64,000 bases of DNA from Anticarsia gemmatalis (Eukaryota; Arthropoda; Insecta; Lepidoptera; Erebidae): the NCBI RefSeq assembly GCF_050436995.1, contig NC_134756.1, positions 8,556,001 through 8,620,000 of the forward strand, in the 5' to 3' direction. Below the pieces are notes generated by a model that had not been told where the DNA came from, ran no database searches, and worked only from the letters and a program-made list of their open reading frames with translations. How positions within the stretch are numbered: the first letter of the stretch is position 1; each line of letters starts with the position of its first letter. Of the stretch, positions 35,801 to 50,800 are shown one piece after another. A program made the position numbers and the translations under genes.

Positions 35801-38800
35801 TAATAAATGAATACATCCATTGATAAATGCAGAGCAGCATAATGTTTAATTGATAACATTGAACTTACTGATAAGAGTTCCATTCGATGCCTTCGTTCGT
35901 GGAATATAGGATTTTTCTCGTTTCGCCACGGGACTTGAAATATTTCACGGCTACTAAGACACCGCCGTGATCTCCGTAGTTGAAGAAATAATAGTCTTTA
36001 AGGATTCTCTTCCAAGTGAGACCAGCGTCTCTACTGAGATATACACCAGGTATTCCTTTCAAGGACTTGCCCATTACGCCTGTTGCCATAATTACACCAG
36101 GAGCCGACTTGGAGCTCATGATACTTGCAGATCTACAAAACAAAACACGTTACGATTTTCTTGACGTGTGTTCAATTGAAACAACCAGGCATACACTTAA
36201 ACAAAACCCTTCAAAATAAAATATAACAAACTCAAAATGATGGCCGGTCTATATTTGAATACTATCGATGTAATATCATGCTCTGTTTAATAAAAAAATA
36301 AATGAATTAAACCACTGTCGATTGTGCTACCCTGGTCGAAGGTTATTACAAGTGAATAAAAACAACAAAATGCAACCCACATTGAATAAAAAATAATTTA
36401 AAAATATATTGTTAAAATGGTAACCGTGCAAAGTGCAAAATAAAAATCGTAAGCATAATGTCTTTTAATAACTTAAATGAATGCACGCTATTATTCTTAT
36501 GAGTTTACCTCAGACCGTTCGCAACAACATTTCCTGGTGGGCTGAAAACAATTTAATGTTTATCAGCATAGTATTTTTACTGATGAAATAAAATTATTGA
36601 TTCGTTACATTGATGGCTTATCGTAAAACTAATGATCCGTTTCTCTTATCTCACAGTTACATTTTTCGATTAGAATTAACGGGAAATGCTGGAGTTTTTA
36701 TTCAACTAATTTATCTACAGTTCTAAATACCTAATGCTACAGTATACAAATCATATAAAACAGTTTTGACGTGCAAACTAAATCATCTATAACACTAACA
36801 GATGCAATCAGTTATAATAAATTATAATAGACAAATGTTAATGTATATTTTATGTATCATATTTTTATTACTCTAGAAAATAATTGCGTGGCAACTAGAC
36901 ATTAAATAAAATAATATTTCTCTAGTATATACCTGTACTAGAGAGATATTATTGTATTTAATGTATAGAGTCATTATGTAAATTACAGCGGTGAAGGATT
37001 ATTATAGTTACATAACGATTATTTATATACCATGAAAGCAATTTACCGAGGACATAATGAAACCTCACACGACAGAAAGATTGAAACATTGTGTTATAGA
37101 AGTTATAACAATTGTAAAACAAACCTTTTTAAAACAAGGGATTTCGAAGTATTTTGTTCTATAAGTTATTTGGATAGCGCAAAGACATAGTAATAATATA
37201 GACATCTAGTGGCGACGAACTGGGAGTGAAGCCTAAACCAATACTCAGTACTAAGTTGAAGTGGACTAAATAGATAGATTGAGAATTATTAATAGGTATT
37301 GTAGAATAAAGACAGCTTGTATCCAAGGCTATTATAGTTTATATATAAGATCAATGTATATAATAGTATAATGACTAATACAAAACCGCATCCCAATACA
37401 ATCATATCGCTTAATTACTCCGTCATGTTAACAATGCCATAAAATATTTGTAAAATAAATATATTATACACAATATATCTCCATATTAGGTCAAATGAAT
37501 CATCAGATATGAAAAAAATGAGTTCAATTATTGGTCACTTGTGTCAGTTCAAGGATAAAATACAACATGTGGTAACTGCAAAAGCAGCTGTTTTTTTACA
37601 AGAGTGATTAATACAGGAAATGTTTATATTCCTGTATCTACATTGCAGAATAGATGTCTTAGTCACAACTCTCATTATAATATAATAGTCTACTAAGAAC
37701 TAGATATTGAAGAAGAACATTTTCAAGAATTAATATGTTAATCAGAGAATAGCTCTTTTATGTACCAAGAATAATATATAACATACTGCCGACTGAAGTC
37801 AGATTGCAACTGCAGCCGGTTAAACTTGTGCCGAAACGTCAAGTAATTCTACGCACACACGTGATTATTCCAAATAATATTAAAAGTTATAATACCAAAT
37901 ACAAAATATCTTTGAACTTTGGATCGACACGCTTTCGTTTCTACATATGTATAAAACATACCTATAATATGAAAATCAACGTACTAACATCTACAGCAGT
38001 TGTTACGTTTAATCAGCCGTGTTATTGTGATGTTAATCGGAAAAAAATACACCAAATGTTCCATTATCTTAAAGACTGGCACTTTATTCTATAACATTGC
38101 AATACGATATGAATCATCGAAGAAAGATAGCACTCACAACGAGGCATTGAATTGTGCATGAGGTCAACAAACTGCACTACAGATAATGCTTCGACGCGGG
38201 AACTATATCAAATTATCTTCAAGTATAAAGTTCAAGGTAATACAGCTGTATTGTTTTAACGCTACTTATTTCATAATAAGAATAAGATTATCGTTCAGTA
38301 GAAAAATTTCGACTTGGAATGGGAAAAATGCTTAGTTTGGCTTTGGATATTTAGAGAGGGGTTGTTTGCCTCTTGAGATCTTCCCCCACCACTTGCTATC
38401 TTGGTCATAGTTCACACATTAACTAATAATTATTCAAGACCTAGTATGAACTATTTCTAACTTCTTCTAAGAAATGAAATAGACCAATCACCGGAATTTA
38501 AGTGACTAAATTCGATCAGACACTTTGTTATATAATATTAAACATACTAATATGAGATTTGATAAACTGTTGGTTCCGTAAACAACTTCTTGTAGTTATC
38601 TAGTTAACGTTTACATAGATAAATATAATAGAGGATATCACGGCCACATTATTACAATGATAAGTACGAATAGTTTCTATTATTTCTATTTGTATTCTTA
38701 CTTCTGTAGTGTAATAACTTCAATATAATGTGCTCTTTAACTCTCATGCCTGGCTCCATGATAGTTCTCGGATGGAATTTTGTTACTTTTCATACATTTG

Positions 38801-41800
38801 CTGCCATTTTTTCAAGTAGATATGCCACTCTGACACTTATTTATAAATTGTATAAGTTAGTCTAGTATACTTTCACACCTTCATTTATAGTGAAGTTACT
38901 TTTAACAAAGCAAGATTTAATACTCTCTCTCAAATAAACTGTGTGGCACTTTTGAGCTGTAGATTGAATAAGATACAAGCTGTGCACTAACGCGCTGCCT
39001 CGGTGCCGAAGCGGGAAAGCGGTTTTAATGACTTTACTTTAATAAGCATTAAACCGAGCCAGTTTGCTCATCACTGCCTGGATAACTTTCACCGTCATTG
39101 GCAAAGTACATTTATACAAATTCACTCACAACATAGTTATTTTTATTCTGTAGTCAATATACATTATTACAGTCAAAAACACAACAAAAAAAATTGCGTA
39201 AGAAACCGTATTACTATCGTTCTGATAGTAATAATAGATTGACCGGAGTTTATCAAAAATGAGCTTTATTTATAGAAAGTTAGAGTTCATTTTTTTATTA
39301 CTGTGAATGAGAGTGTGGAGAAGCAGTGGATGATATAATTTACCTTGTGACTGGATACAATTGGCTGAACTTCTGGCATAAGTGTAGACTGCATGAGTTT
39401 TCAAGGTGACAGTTCAATGGCTTGCCTGTGGACAAATGCGTTAAAAAAATTATGACTTAGCTTAATTCGTTTTGCACTTTTTTTGGAAATTAAATTGTAA
39501 GACGCTTGCGTTGCAAATTACAAGTTTTTACAATAACAATGCTAATGTTTTTAATAATGACACACTAATGACTTTTCGAAGTTATGTTTGTATTAGAAAA
39601 AGTTATCACATGTTTCATCGGTGAAGGAAAAGCATCGTGACGGAACCTCGCAAGTCTAAAAAGTTGTTTAACGCATTTCTTGAGTACATGCAAAGTCCCC
39701 AACCCGCACTTGGCAAGCGTGGTGGACTCAAAGCCTAGCCCCTCGGTCAATTCGAGAGGAAACCCTTGCGAAGCAGCACATAAACAACCGATTAGATATT
39801 AATAGAACAAACAATATAAAACGTTTCTATTAATCGCAATTCAGCAGAGGAAAATTGGTTCAGAATTATACCAATATGACGATAAATTTAATAACAATAC
39901 AAATAGAAATAGGTTTCAGAGGAAGCAATTAATAGGTAAAGTAATTAATAAAATAACGTGCATTGTTTGAATGAATAGCTAATCATTAGTTTTATTTCCT
40001 CTTCATAGAGGTCAATGTTTTTAGAAATATCTTCCTCAAACATACTCCAAATAACTGCATATATTTTTTAAGTTAATTAATTTATATTGTATGTATATAT
40101 TTCGACGGATTTAAGTTCTAAATAGTTCAGATATATGCGTTATCTTCAACTCATGTTGGTTGCGGAAGCCATTTAGAATTCGGATACATAAAAAAAGGAA
40201 TATCCGCACACGAAATTACGCAGATTTTTTACCGCATAACACATTAAGCATTAAATAGCAAAGGAATTCGTTTTCCCCTAATACGTTCAAATTTCTAAAG
40301 TACGCTGGTATAAGTTACAACTAAAGGCAAACCGCGAATAAACATACCAAACAGTATAGTGAGGAAACCTTTGAACTATACTATGATTCACTAAGCTTCT
40401 TAGTAATATAATAAACAAAATAGGTAAGTATTCTGATATTGATGTCATCAAAACAACATATTGTTACTTATACGGTACCGTATAAGTAACAATATGTTGT
40501 TAAGCAATTCTCTACCAGTATCGAGTATCGACAGCCGGCTTGCTGTCGTATTTGTATGAAAATCTGATTGAAGCCATTAGCGGGTGCCGTAGAAACTATT
40601 TTTGCAGCAGATTTTAAATGTCAAACTCTCGATACTCGTTAATACAGACTGACTGACTGCAAGGCGCCCATAGCCAGTTGCGCTCACCGGTCGGGAAACG
40701 ATCTGTGGGTTCAGCAAACCTTGGCGCGGTCATTCCATAGATGGGAGACCGCATAGTGGTTTTTGAACTGGGCGTCTAAGTGCTTCGGAGAGAACGTAAA
40801 AAGCCGGTCCCGGTTGTTGTCAGTTAAGATAACAGTCGTTAAGCCAGGTCAAGGCCTTTGGCGGCTTGAATAACTTTGACACTAAGTTAACCACTGGCCA
40901 TACGAAGAAGAAGCACTGACTTTATAGAATCGCGCTACAACTGTTGGAATAACTACAAAAAAACTCACCATTCTCATCTTCAGTAGGTGGATTAATAGGA
41001 GACCACGTGACTCCATGATCGAAAGTGATCAGTGAAATCAAATGTTCCGGTCCGATGTTAGTAACATGTGCCTTAGAATCTACCCTCGAAGCGATGTAAA
41101 TCCCCTTCAGTCCTTCCACACGGTACAAGTCAGTGAAAGAATCTTCCGTCACATCTCTGAAAATAGATAGTTTATTTAGCAAATTATGAAGTATATTTGT
41201 TTTGTTATCGACGGTGACCTACAGAAAGGTCAGGTGTCTGGAACTCTAATTTGGCGGTCATATAAGACAAAATATGTCTTTTATTAACTTTATAAAAGAA
41301 AATAAGACGTAATTTTCATTTAGTAAACCCCTATTTGGCGTCAGAAATAAGCATTACTCCATGCCCTTTCCAGGGAGGAGGGAAGGGGTATGTCGGGTTC
41401 TCCCGTTACGGTTCATTGGACATACCGGCCAAAATCTTGACGGTCATCGTAAAAGGGCCAAGACGCGGTACCTACCTCCTTTCGGATACTCTGCGTCCCG
41501 GCCGGTAGTATAGTACCCCCGCCTTAAAGTTTCCGTTGAGTGTATACGTAGAATATAAGTCATTATTGTACTAATTATATCATTCGTCATCTCATTGACA
41601 TTCTTTGTACCAAAATAAAAAAGTATTTCCCGGCCAAATTATATTCGTCCTTAGTGCCAAGGTTTATACAATGTCGTTCCCTTACACAATGACACTTTGA
41701 AAGCAAAGAAAATCGTTTGACAAATGAGTGTATTTGTTATACTTACTCTAGCCAACTGTCCTTCCAATTAGCATCAGGGAAGTAGCATAATATCTGTTCC

Positions 41801-44800
41801 AAACTCAATACAAAGTTGTACTGAGTGAAATTGTTGCTTATCTCTGACACGTAAAGGTCGGCGAGAGAGTCAGTGTGCATGACAGAGACAAAGATACGTT
41901 TGTCGGTTACATCTGCGATGTGGAACTTCCTAAGGTCTAGTTCTGTCTGGAACTCGGCCTTGTAGAATGGACCGCGCTGGTGTGAGATGTACAAGTGTAG
42001 GGTGTTTCGCTGAAATAGAGGTTAAATTATTAGTTCAATGACCCAACAACAAAGATTTTAACGTCAGTTTTGGCAAAAGATGATAACGATAATGATACAT
42101 ACACTTTTTGTTGAATAAAACGGAAGACTAATGACATGTTTTTTTGGTTATTTATGTGCAGATTTCTGCAACTTTCTTTTCATATGGGACAGTTTAAAAC
42201 ATCAGACTTTATACTGTCTTCAGGCAGAACATACATGAACTATATTTTCCTCTAGACTATATAAAAGACATCTATTTCAAATACATACAAACAATGTATG
42301 TATGACTGCTACATTACTTTGTTCATACAACGTTACATAAACTGCGAATGTGCTCAGACACTATTCGGTAGTTTAGAAAGTTTCCAACTCGCTCCGTGCA
42401 TTTGTATCATTTGTTACAGTTATTGTAATTGTAGTCTATATTTAGACTAGTCTCGTGTTTATTTCCAAAATGATATAAGCTACAAGAACAGACGTAATAA
42501 ATAAGGCGTTTTAAAAGTCGCATTAAGCCGTTATTTATAGACATATTGCCAGTCTTGCAAGGACCTTAATCGTTACCTGTGTTAGAAAATCGTGAGCGTC
42601 AATGAGGAAAAATCGACACCTATCATTAATATTATTATAAACCTTATTTTATTATTGTTTATATCGTACATAACATTATCAACATATCAGGTGACCTACA
42701 GAATCATATTTAAAACACTGACAAAGAATTGATAACACATAAACGTTACTAAATCAACACGTGTATCTAATGACGCTTATAATTAGTAGCACCGTCTATT
42801 GTTTTTCAACAATTTCTTTAACCAATCAGCAGTTTTATGACAAAAACAATATCAGACTATCCAATGTTCCAATTTAATTATAATCAACGTATCGTATTAC
42901 TGGTATGCGTTCAATTTATGTAACAAACGTATACATTAACCTAGAAAATGGTAATAAACGCGTCGCTTTTTGTTTTTTGCACAATCGTACAGCACGTGAC
43001 TGAAATAGATTAATTCTATGTTATCTATCCCTACATATTGTGAATAACAATATGTAGGGATAGATAACATAACAATCAACTAAATAGTATAGTATTCTGC
43101 TTTTTTTTTTCTTATTTTGACTGACGGCTACTGTCCACATGAAAATATCGTTACGGTTTAAAAGTATTTTATATGATAAACCGGCTTATGAACTAATACA
43201 TTAGTACCTATAAGTTACTGAAATAAACATTATTTTTATATATGCGTGTGTTAAATTGTATAAAAGTAAAATATTACTATTTGTTTAATATTTTTTGCTT
43301 GGTAAGGCAACAATCATACGAGGCATAATTGAGAGGATCTCAATTATGACGCAAACAGCTTTCATTTTTTATTTAAACCGATTACAGTATCGTGATTATT
43401 GTCGACTATAGAGTTTAAAAACATTGTCATGTGAGGTTTTAATATTGCGTTTTAGTAAAATATGTATTGTAAAACAGTTTGAGTACATACAAGGATAATT
43501 AAATCACTTTCTATTAATAATACTGTAGAAAAATATATCCTTCTCTTAATTAGGAACATTGTACAAATTACGCATTACCTAAATTCAACCACATGAGTAA
43601 TGGAATATGTGGAAGGATAATTTAATATTGTCGACTGCACGAAAAATCACAATAATGTTAATTCTCACGATTTATATTTCCACGCGTTTAAAGAAATCAA
43701 ATAAGTACTAATTCTAAATATAATAATCTATAAATAGATATATATTTACAGTCAAACCGCTGAACTTAAAACAAAATGCATGAGAATGTCAAGAACAAGC
43801 TTGTGTTCTAAACTGCATAAAAAACAGTTATCGATTACGCAAGTGAATGTCGATGAAGTTTACGTAAAACAATCGCAAACCACATTCACTCAAGGTTTTA
43901 ACTAACTGAGAGAGAAACGACAAGGTAAATCTGAAGACGGTTTAGTAACGTTACCAATTACTAATGTTAAATGCTGCTTACAAATCACAAGAGGAAGGTT
44001 TGATCAAAATTATATTTTCCTGTTTAATTACGTTTTCGGGCTTGAACAACTTTGACACTGGGTCGAAGACTAACAAAACAATTTTCTTTGTTGAGTTACT
44101 TAGGTCCAAACACCTACATCACCACATTATAGGCAATCGGACAGTGCATCCCAACTTAACTTAACTAGACCATATATTATTATACAATGAAGTAGGACAT
44201 GGGCCCTCATTACTAAAAGGTTTCATTCATAGTTGGAGAAAGTACTGCATATATTTCACAACTTCAAAAACTAAAAACACCCATATTTTACGTCAAGAAC
44301 TAACCTAGTCAACAAAGCCACTTAAAACCGAGATAACAAAAGTATCCATTTGTAATTTCGAAACAAAAAGAGTGCTGTTCAAGTATCGAGTCCCATAGCT
44401 ATTACTTGAAATAATAAATTACTGTTTGTGTGACCTGAAACACTCACTTAGATTACGTAAACAATGACATCATTGTCGAAGGCTTTCGTTGCTGGTATAA
44501 TCTTAATATGTAGCTTCCGTTCGTTTAATAAACAAAGGATCAAATTATATTATGGCTAGATGTAAAACTTGATGACAGCTACGAGTAAGAAATAATAGGA
44601 CGATCAATAATTTTTATATTATTTTCAACCGGCTATTTTATAAAATACTTCGGTTTAAAAATATACCTAATAGGCAAGCAGATACTAATTGCCAAATTAC
44701 AACGATAGGAAACGATTTATATTCTTCTTTACAAATATGAAACTAAAGGGTTATTCCGATTCCCGTCTTGATCATAAAACCATGAAGATGCAGATAAAGA

Positions 44801-47800
44801 AAAGGATAGAATTTCTTTTAATATAAGGAATCCATATTTTTTATACTTGTAAAGAATATTATGCTTCTAGCAACGAAGTTTATTATTACCTACGGACGGG
44901 TAAATCGAATATGCTTAGACTTCTCATAAAAAACAGTGGTTTATCCTAATAGTTTTTGTCAGACACAAGGTTATTTGCTGTTAGTATAAAATAATGACTG
45001 ACTATATAGCAAATTGGTTAGATATTTTGGTCCTGTCCTTATATCCAAGAACGTCCATATTAAGCAGCGGCAGTAACTTACACAAACAAATTATTTTCTT
45101 CTAAATTTGTTTGTCTCTTGACAATTTACTATAGATTGTGTAATAAAGCGATAAAGCGAATATTTATTTCAGTAAGTTCAAGAACGTGATTTGCATATTC
45201 ACATTACTCGTTTAGGTACATTTCTTTCTATGGCACCGACCTAGTTTGCTGATTCGTAATTTAATTAATTTTAGTTGAATATAATGCTGATTGCAAAATG
45301 CCGACTGCTTTTAGATTTTTAAATGGGTAGGTATGTTCTTTAAACAAGCGAAATATACCAGGGCATAATATTTGTGATCAAACGGCATTTTTTATCAAAT
45401 AGCTTCCAAGAATGTGCTACTAAACTCGAAAAATATACTAGTTGGTTGCTAAAGACAAGGACATCAAAAACGAAATTAAACCAACTAGGCGATATAAACA
45501 ACAAAAACAATTAATTACTTTGATAATTAAAATAAAACAAAATTGTTTCAATTATTTCATATCAACAGAACCAATAAGGAAAATCTAATTTTCTATCAGA
45601 ATTTGCCGGTCATTGAAAATCACTGTAAAGGATAATACTGTACCATTTTTAAAAAGGTTTACAACAGTTTTACGTTACAGTTAATGTACTAAAATTATGT
45701 AGAAAGTATTTATAATACGTAAATGTATATATTTTAATTCACTTTACATTTTTGTAAAATTGCATCTTGTCACCCTGACGCACGCACAGAAATATTTACT
45801 TAGGTATATTGGAAGCTTGCATTCATGGAATGAGTGCCAAAATAATATTTTGTACATAAATGTACACAAATTTATTTACAAAAAGAGGGCGAGGACGTTT
45901 ACGAATATTTGCATTTAATAAAATTAAATCCATTTATTTGTGCGATTACTGGTGTTTGGGATTCTATATAAGAAAAAGGTATGCCAGCAATTTCGCAACA
46001 AAAACCCGCACAATATAGATAGTAATGAAATATATTTTTTACTTAAAAATATATTTTACTACTACGTATATTGTGCGACTCCATTCATGAGTAGTTTAAT
46101 AATATTCCCTAAGAAAGAATAACAGCTGATAAAAGAACGAGCAAAGATCTTGGGGGCGTTTTTAACGACATAGTCCATACATACTACATTGTTACTCTAT
46201 AATAATATCACAACTACGCCGTATTGTGGTCCTTGTTATAAAGCCTAAGTTCTGCATAAATTATCATATCAACAGAGGTGATTTGGGTAATTGTACGATC
46301 ACTCGAGACGTTGAAGGAGCAAGGCGGACAATTTGCCACGTATTATTCACTTGACAAGCGGCTTCCTTCGTGTGCAACGTTATTTATACGTGTAGAAGGG
46401 TAGGCTAACGTGATGCGACAATGAACACCACTTAACTGTGACTCAATTAAGTAAGCCTATACTTGGTCTTATTACTGACGTCATTTTATTAGATGGATAG
46501 AATTTCAGTAATGTTTTGAATAAAATCAAAACAGAAATCTGATATCGTGATCGAATATGGCTTAAGGTATTTCAAATTAAATGGCCTAGTATTCTAGGCA
46601 CTTTAATAATGTCAACACGCGCATTATAGATGCATACATTTGAACAAAGTTATATGTAATATTAAGCAGCAATCATTTCTGCGTAATACCATACGATACC
46701 CAACAAATACCTATTTTCACAGGATGTAGGTACAACGTAAGTCACGAATCCAATCATAAAGACGCAGAGCTACAATTCAATATTTTATGAAGACAATACA
46801 ATCACGACTGGCACATACAATTTACTACAGCTCCATATACATACGCACATTTGAGAAGCTTATTATTGAAAGAGGAGACTCCGAAATGTATGCATTGAAG
46901 CTGTTTAATCGAATTAAATGATGTTATGAGTGAGCGACTATGCGTCACTCATATGAATCACACATTTGCTGCTGTATCAATACCTAAACAAGAATGTGTA
47001 GTAAATGTATCTACTACTGTCTGAGTGCATCAATTAGTACATAGGTACTAATAAATCTAGTAAGTAATAAAGTGATGACACTTTGTCTGCATGGAGCCCC
47101 CGGAACTACTGAACCCTTTGTAAAATATTCGCAAACCTTAATAAAAGAAAGCCAAACCAATAGCTAAGTTAACCCAAATCATAGTGGCTACATTAAATGA
47201 TCGATGAATGATAAGAAATTGTCAGCGCAAGTCAGCGTCAGCGCTGTCTTAGACCGAAACTAGTGTTATGACAAACATAAGGAACGAGCAAACATCGATA
47301 TCAAGGAGCTATCAAGCTACGTACATAAATATAATCACATGTTACTTTCGCCGAGTTAACGACTGATAACAGAGAATAATTGGATACATTGACACAAAAT
47401 GTGAACAACAGTTACCTCGAACAAAGCCATAGTTGATTTGACAAGTAAATGTACTGTATCAATGACAAATGGCGCATACAAGTGAATCGGATGTAGGAAT
47501 AAGTTTATCGGTTATGAACCTTATTAAATGTTTCCTGTGACGCCGGTTGATGGATGTTTCTTTTACCTACACAGTTTTGGGGCTCGCCTACATCGGGATA
47601 TTTGGTCAACAACCCGTTGAAGCTACTTTATCGACTCCATCCCGAGGGAAAGCGCGGCTTGATCATCAATCACGATTAAAAAGTATTTTGTTTATTTCGA
47701 AACACAGCCATAATTTGAATGTAATAAAGATAGTTTTAATAATAAGCTATAGCAAGGCTGTACATTAAAGACAGTTTTGAAGATTATTCATCAAATGATT

Positions 47801-50800
47801 ATTGAACGGAAAAACGACAAGATGCTAATGAGATTGTCACGCTCTATTCACTCTGTGAGCTACGATAGCATAATGACATGATAATTGACGCAAATATTTT
47901 TGTAAACATTGTTGTTTTGCTATCATGTTTATGACCTACGAAAGGTGAACGGTAGTGATTGATTGGCAACTAGTCGAGTGCTTTGCACTTTGTATTTCCT
48001 TTGTTTTGCTGATATGGTTCTACACCAATAGCTTTGGTTAAAAAAATAACGAGTATACCGACCATGAACCACAATATTATCATTGCAAAAACAAGAACAG
48101 AATACGGAATAATAATATTGTTTTTACTAGCGATCTCTTTTGACTTTCAAAACCACAGTATTACGTTCACTGAGGAAAACAAAACTTACCTCTTTTGATT
48201 GTTTCGTGGCGAACATAAAGTCTCCTTTGATTTGGAAGTCTTTGGCATCTTCGAAGAGTATGTTTGCGTTGACGAGGTCGGTGGGGTCACTTGCACTGAA
48301 GACGGTGCTTGTGCCATCAGGCTTCAAACGTTCCGTGTAGAAGACCTTCGGGAACCCTGGTCCAGAAGACCAGAAGAACGTCTTCACATAACTCTGGATC
48401 ATTCGGAACGTTTTTCCGCCATCCAAAGTCAGGTATAACTGCAGAAACAGATGAATAAATTAGCAAGAGCATTATTAGTTCGTTAGAAAATCAAGCGATA
48501 AATTACTCGATATAGTTGCAACGTGATTGGGTGCAGGATAAATAAAGTAGGTATGCAGTTTCCTATTGAGAACAGAGGTCGAGTCACGTGAAGCTTCTCG
48601 AACAAACGTCCCGGCCGACAACATGATTGGTGATATCCCTTCAGTTAAACGTCTTACACTATCGTGTGTATGGTGCAACTATAGTAACTGTGTTGTGTAA
48701 TAATGCTCCTGATTATTGCTTGGTTTCTATTTAATAAACTAATACAAAAATAAAATGGCAAAAAGGCCAATCTTGTTACGTAAATTAATTATCGACAGCC
48801 TAAATAATGCTTTAATATTGGCGTTCATCTGAAAAAGACAGGGACCGAAAACATCACAATTACTCGGAAAGGCTTTCATTAGATCCATTCCAAAAGGCAT
48901 CATGTAAAGATTGCAGGTGTATTAATATCCTACCCAAAGTCAGTAACTATTCTTTTTGAAGCAAAATATATTCTTACCTTTCTGTTGATGTCAACTTTGT
49001 TCAGTATAACATATTTGTCGGGGAATTCCTCGTCGAAAGCCAGCTCACCCGGCGAGAAGGTCAGGTCCGACCTCTCTATCGTTCGTCCATTGTCTCTCGT
49101 GTAGAACAACTTTTTGTTCGTAGAGTCAACAAAAACGCACTGCAAAGAAGATTTAGTTTAGAAATGGAGCTGTTATAATTTTAATGTAATGTGAAGCGGG
49201 CAGATCTTTTTCTGTTCTTCATTATAGATGGTAGAAGGTAATGAAGGCAGTTGACAACGTCGAAATATACCGAAAAACCGGTGGCGTAACTAGATACTTG
49301 GCATCTGTGTGATTGGCAGAAAACGATCAAAAACAGAGACCAGTAGAAGATAAAAGGGGAAAATCCAGTATACAAGTGTTTTTTACTATGAAGGGAAGTG
49401 TGGGAGTCATCAATGTATTTCAGGAAGCTGGATTGGAAACTAACCGGATCAAAATTCCCCGAGTTATCAGGACAACGGATGTGACATGTGACTGTTTACG
49501 CGAGTTCCAGTCATTTTTATATAAATGTAGTAAAAAACAATAAAAATCGTAAATTTACTAGAATCATCCGTTTGCTGACCCGATTCAAGGCCAAGTTTAC
49601 TCTAATGATGTAGTAAGCAGATACATGAATAGCATGTACAAAAAATATGATAATATGTTCTAAGCGTACGTTAGCGTCCATAACGGTACTCTAGAGATAG
49701 GCGTTTAATTTAACAAGAATCATAACGGAATACAGAATGTGAGCCGATGACGTCACTGTGCACACGGTGTTTATTTAGTAATAAAAACTAGTGTAACTTC
49801 GCCTAGGGAGAATCAACAGCAATTCCGAATGGACCTCAAACAGTCGCAAAACTGAGAGAAGTCTTCTTTGATACATGAGTTTTGAAGGGACAATATTGTG
49901 CTCGGTTCTAGTTGTATTTTGTGTCCATTATTTGTATGTTTGTAAAAGCCCCCGCGACACAAGACTAATTCTAAGCGCGGGAGTTGTCTTTTAAAAAGAA
50001 AAGCAAAAAAGAAAGAGATCATACTTGTCTTTTTGCTACTGTGCTTACTATAAAATATGTATGGTAGGGGCCATCTATTGTTCTAATTTTAACACTAACA
50101 CACAAAAAAAATCTTCATTAAAACCTTTGCCACTTTAGTAATCTGACCACCGCACCGACGCTGGACTGATTACTTAGTATTAGTTCACGTTAAGTGGCTG
50201 CTGTCTGACCCGCCACAACCCAATTAGGAGTAGTGGCAACAGGTCATCTAAGTTTAGACCAACGTATTTAAAAGGTCGCACTCGATCAACGTACTAGGCG
50301 TCCCTTGATTTTTTTATTTATACTACAAATTAAACACGGTTTGCAATAGGTATCTTACTAATTTTATAAATGCGAAAGTTTGTAAAGATGTATGTCATGT
50401 ATGTATGTTTGTTACTCTTTTACGCAAAAACTACTGAATCGATTTGGTAAAATGTGATACACAGATAACCTGGATTTTTCCCCGGAAAATATTTACACGC
50501 GGACGAAATTGCGAACAGAAGCTAGTTACTCCACAAGTAAGTTTTTGATTATTTTAAAATACCTAATGACAAATAACCAATTAATGTAACAACTCCATAA
50601 TAGTTTCCTATAGTAATTGTGTATAAGAACAACGTAATGACGGTTTAATCTCACAAAAAACCATCACTTGGTTGCTAATTTCAAAAGAAAACAATATTAT
50701 AAACTACCGATTCTCTATTTTAACAATAGATATAGGTTATGTGCTTCCCATTTCCTAAACAAGTGAAACATCGATGTAGTAAACTCGCATCACTTGCCAA

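Larger units (their letters stand above)
36133..39343. other. SorLA intron (3.2 kb)
   Basis: AT-rich. It contains the candidate microexon at 36509-36541 and the hairpin at 36899-36964. No other gene is supported on either strand; the 96-codon + strand ORF at 37804 shows no domain. Confidence 0.5.

Noticed and set aside
40690..40755. Possible 5S rRNA gene
   Set aside because: Only the internal control region resembles 5S; ends do not pair and a repeat body follows.
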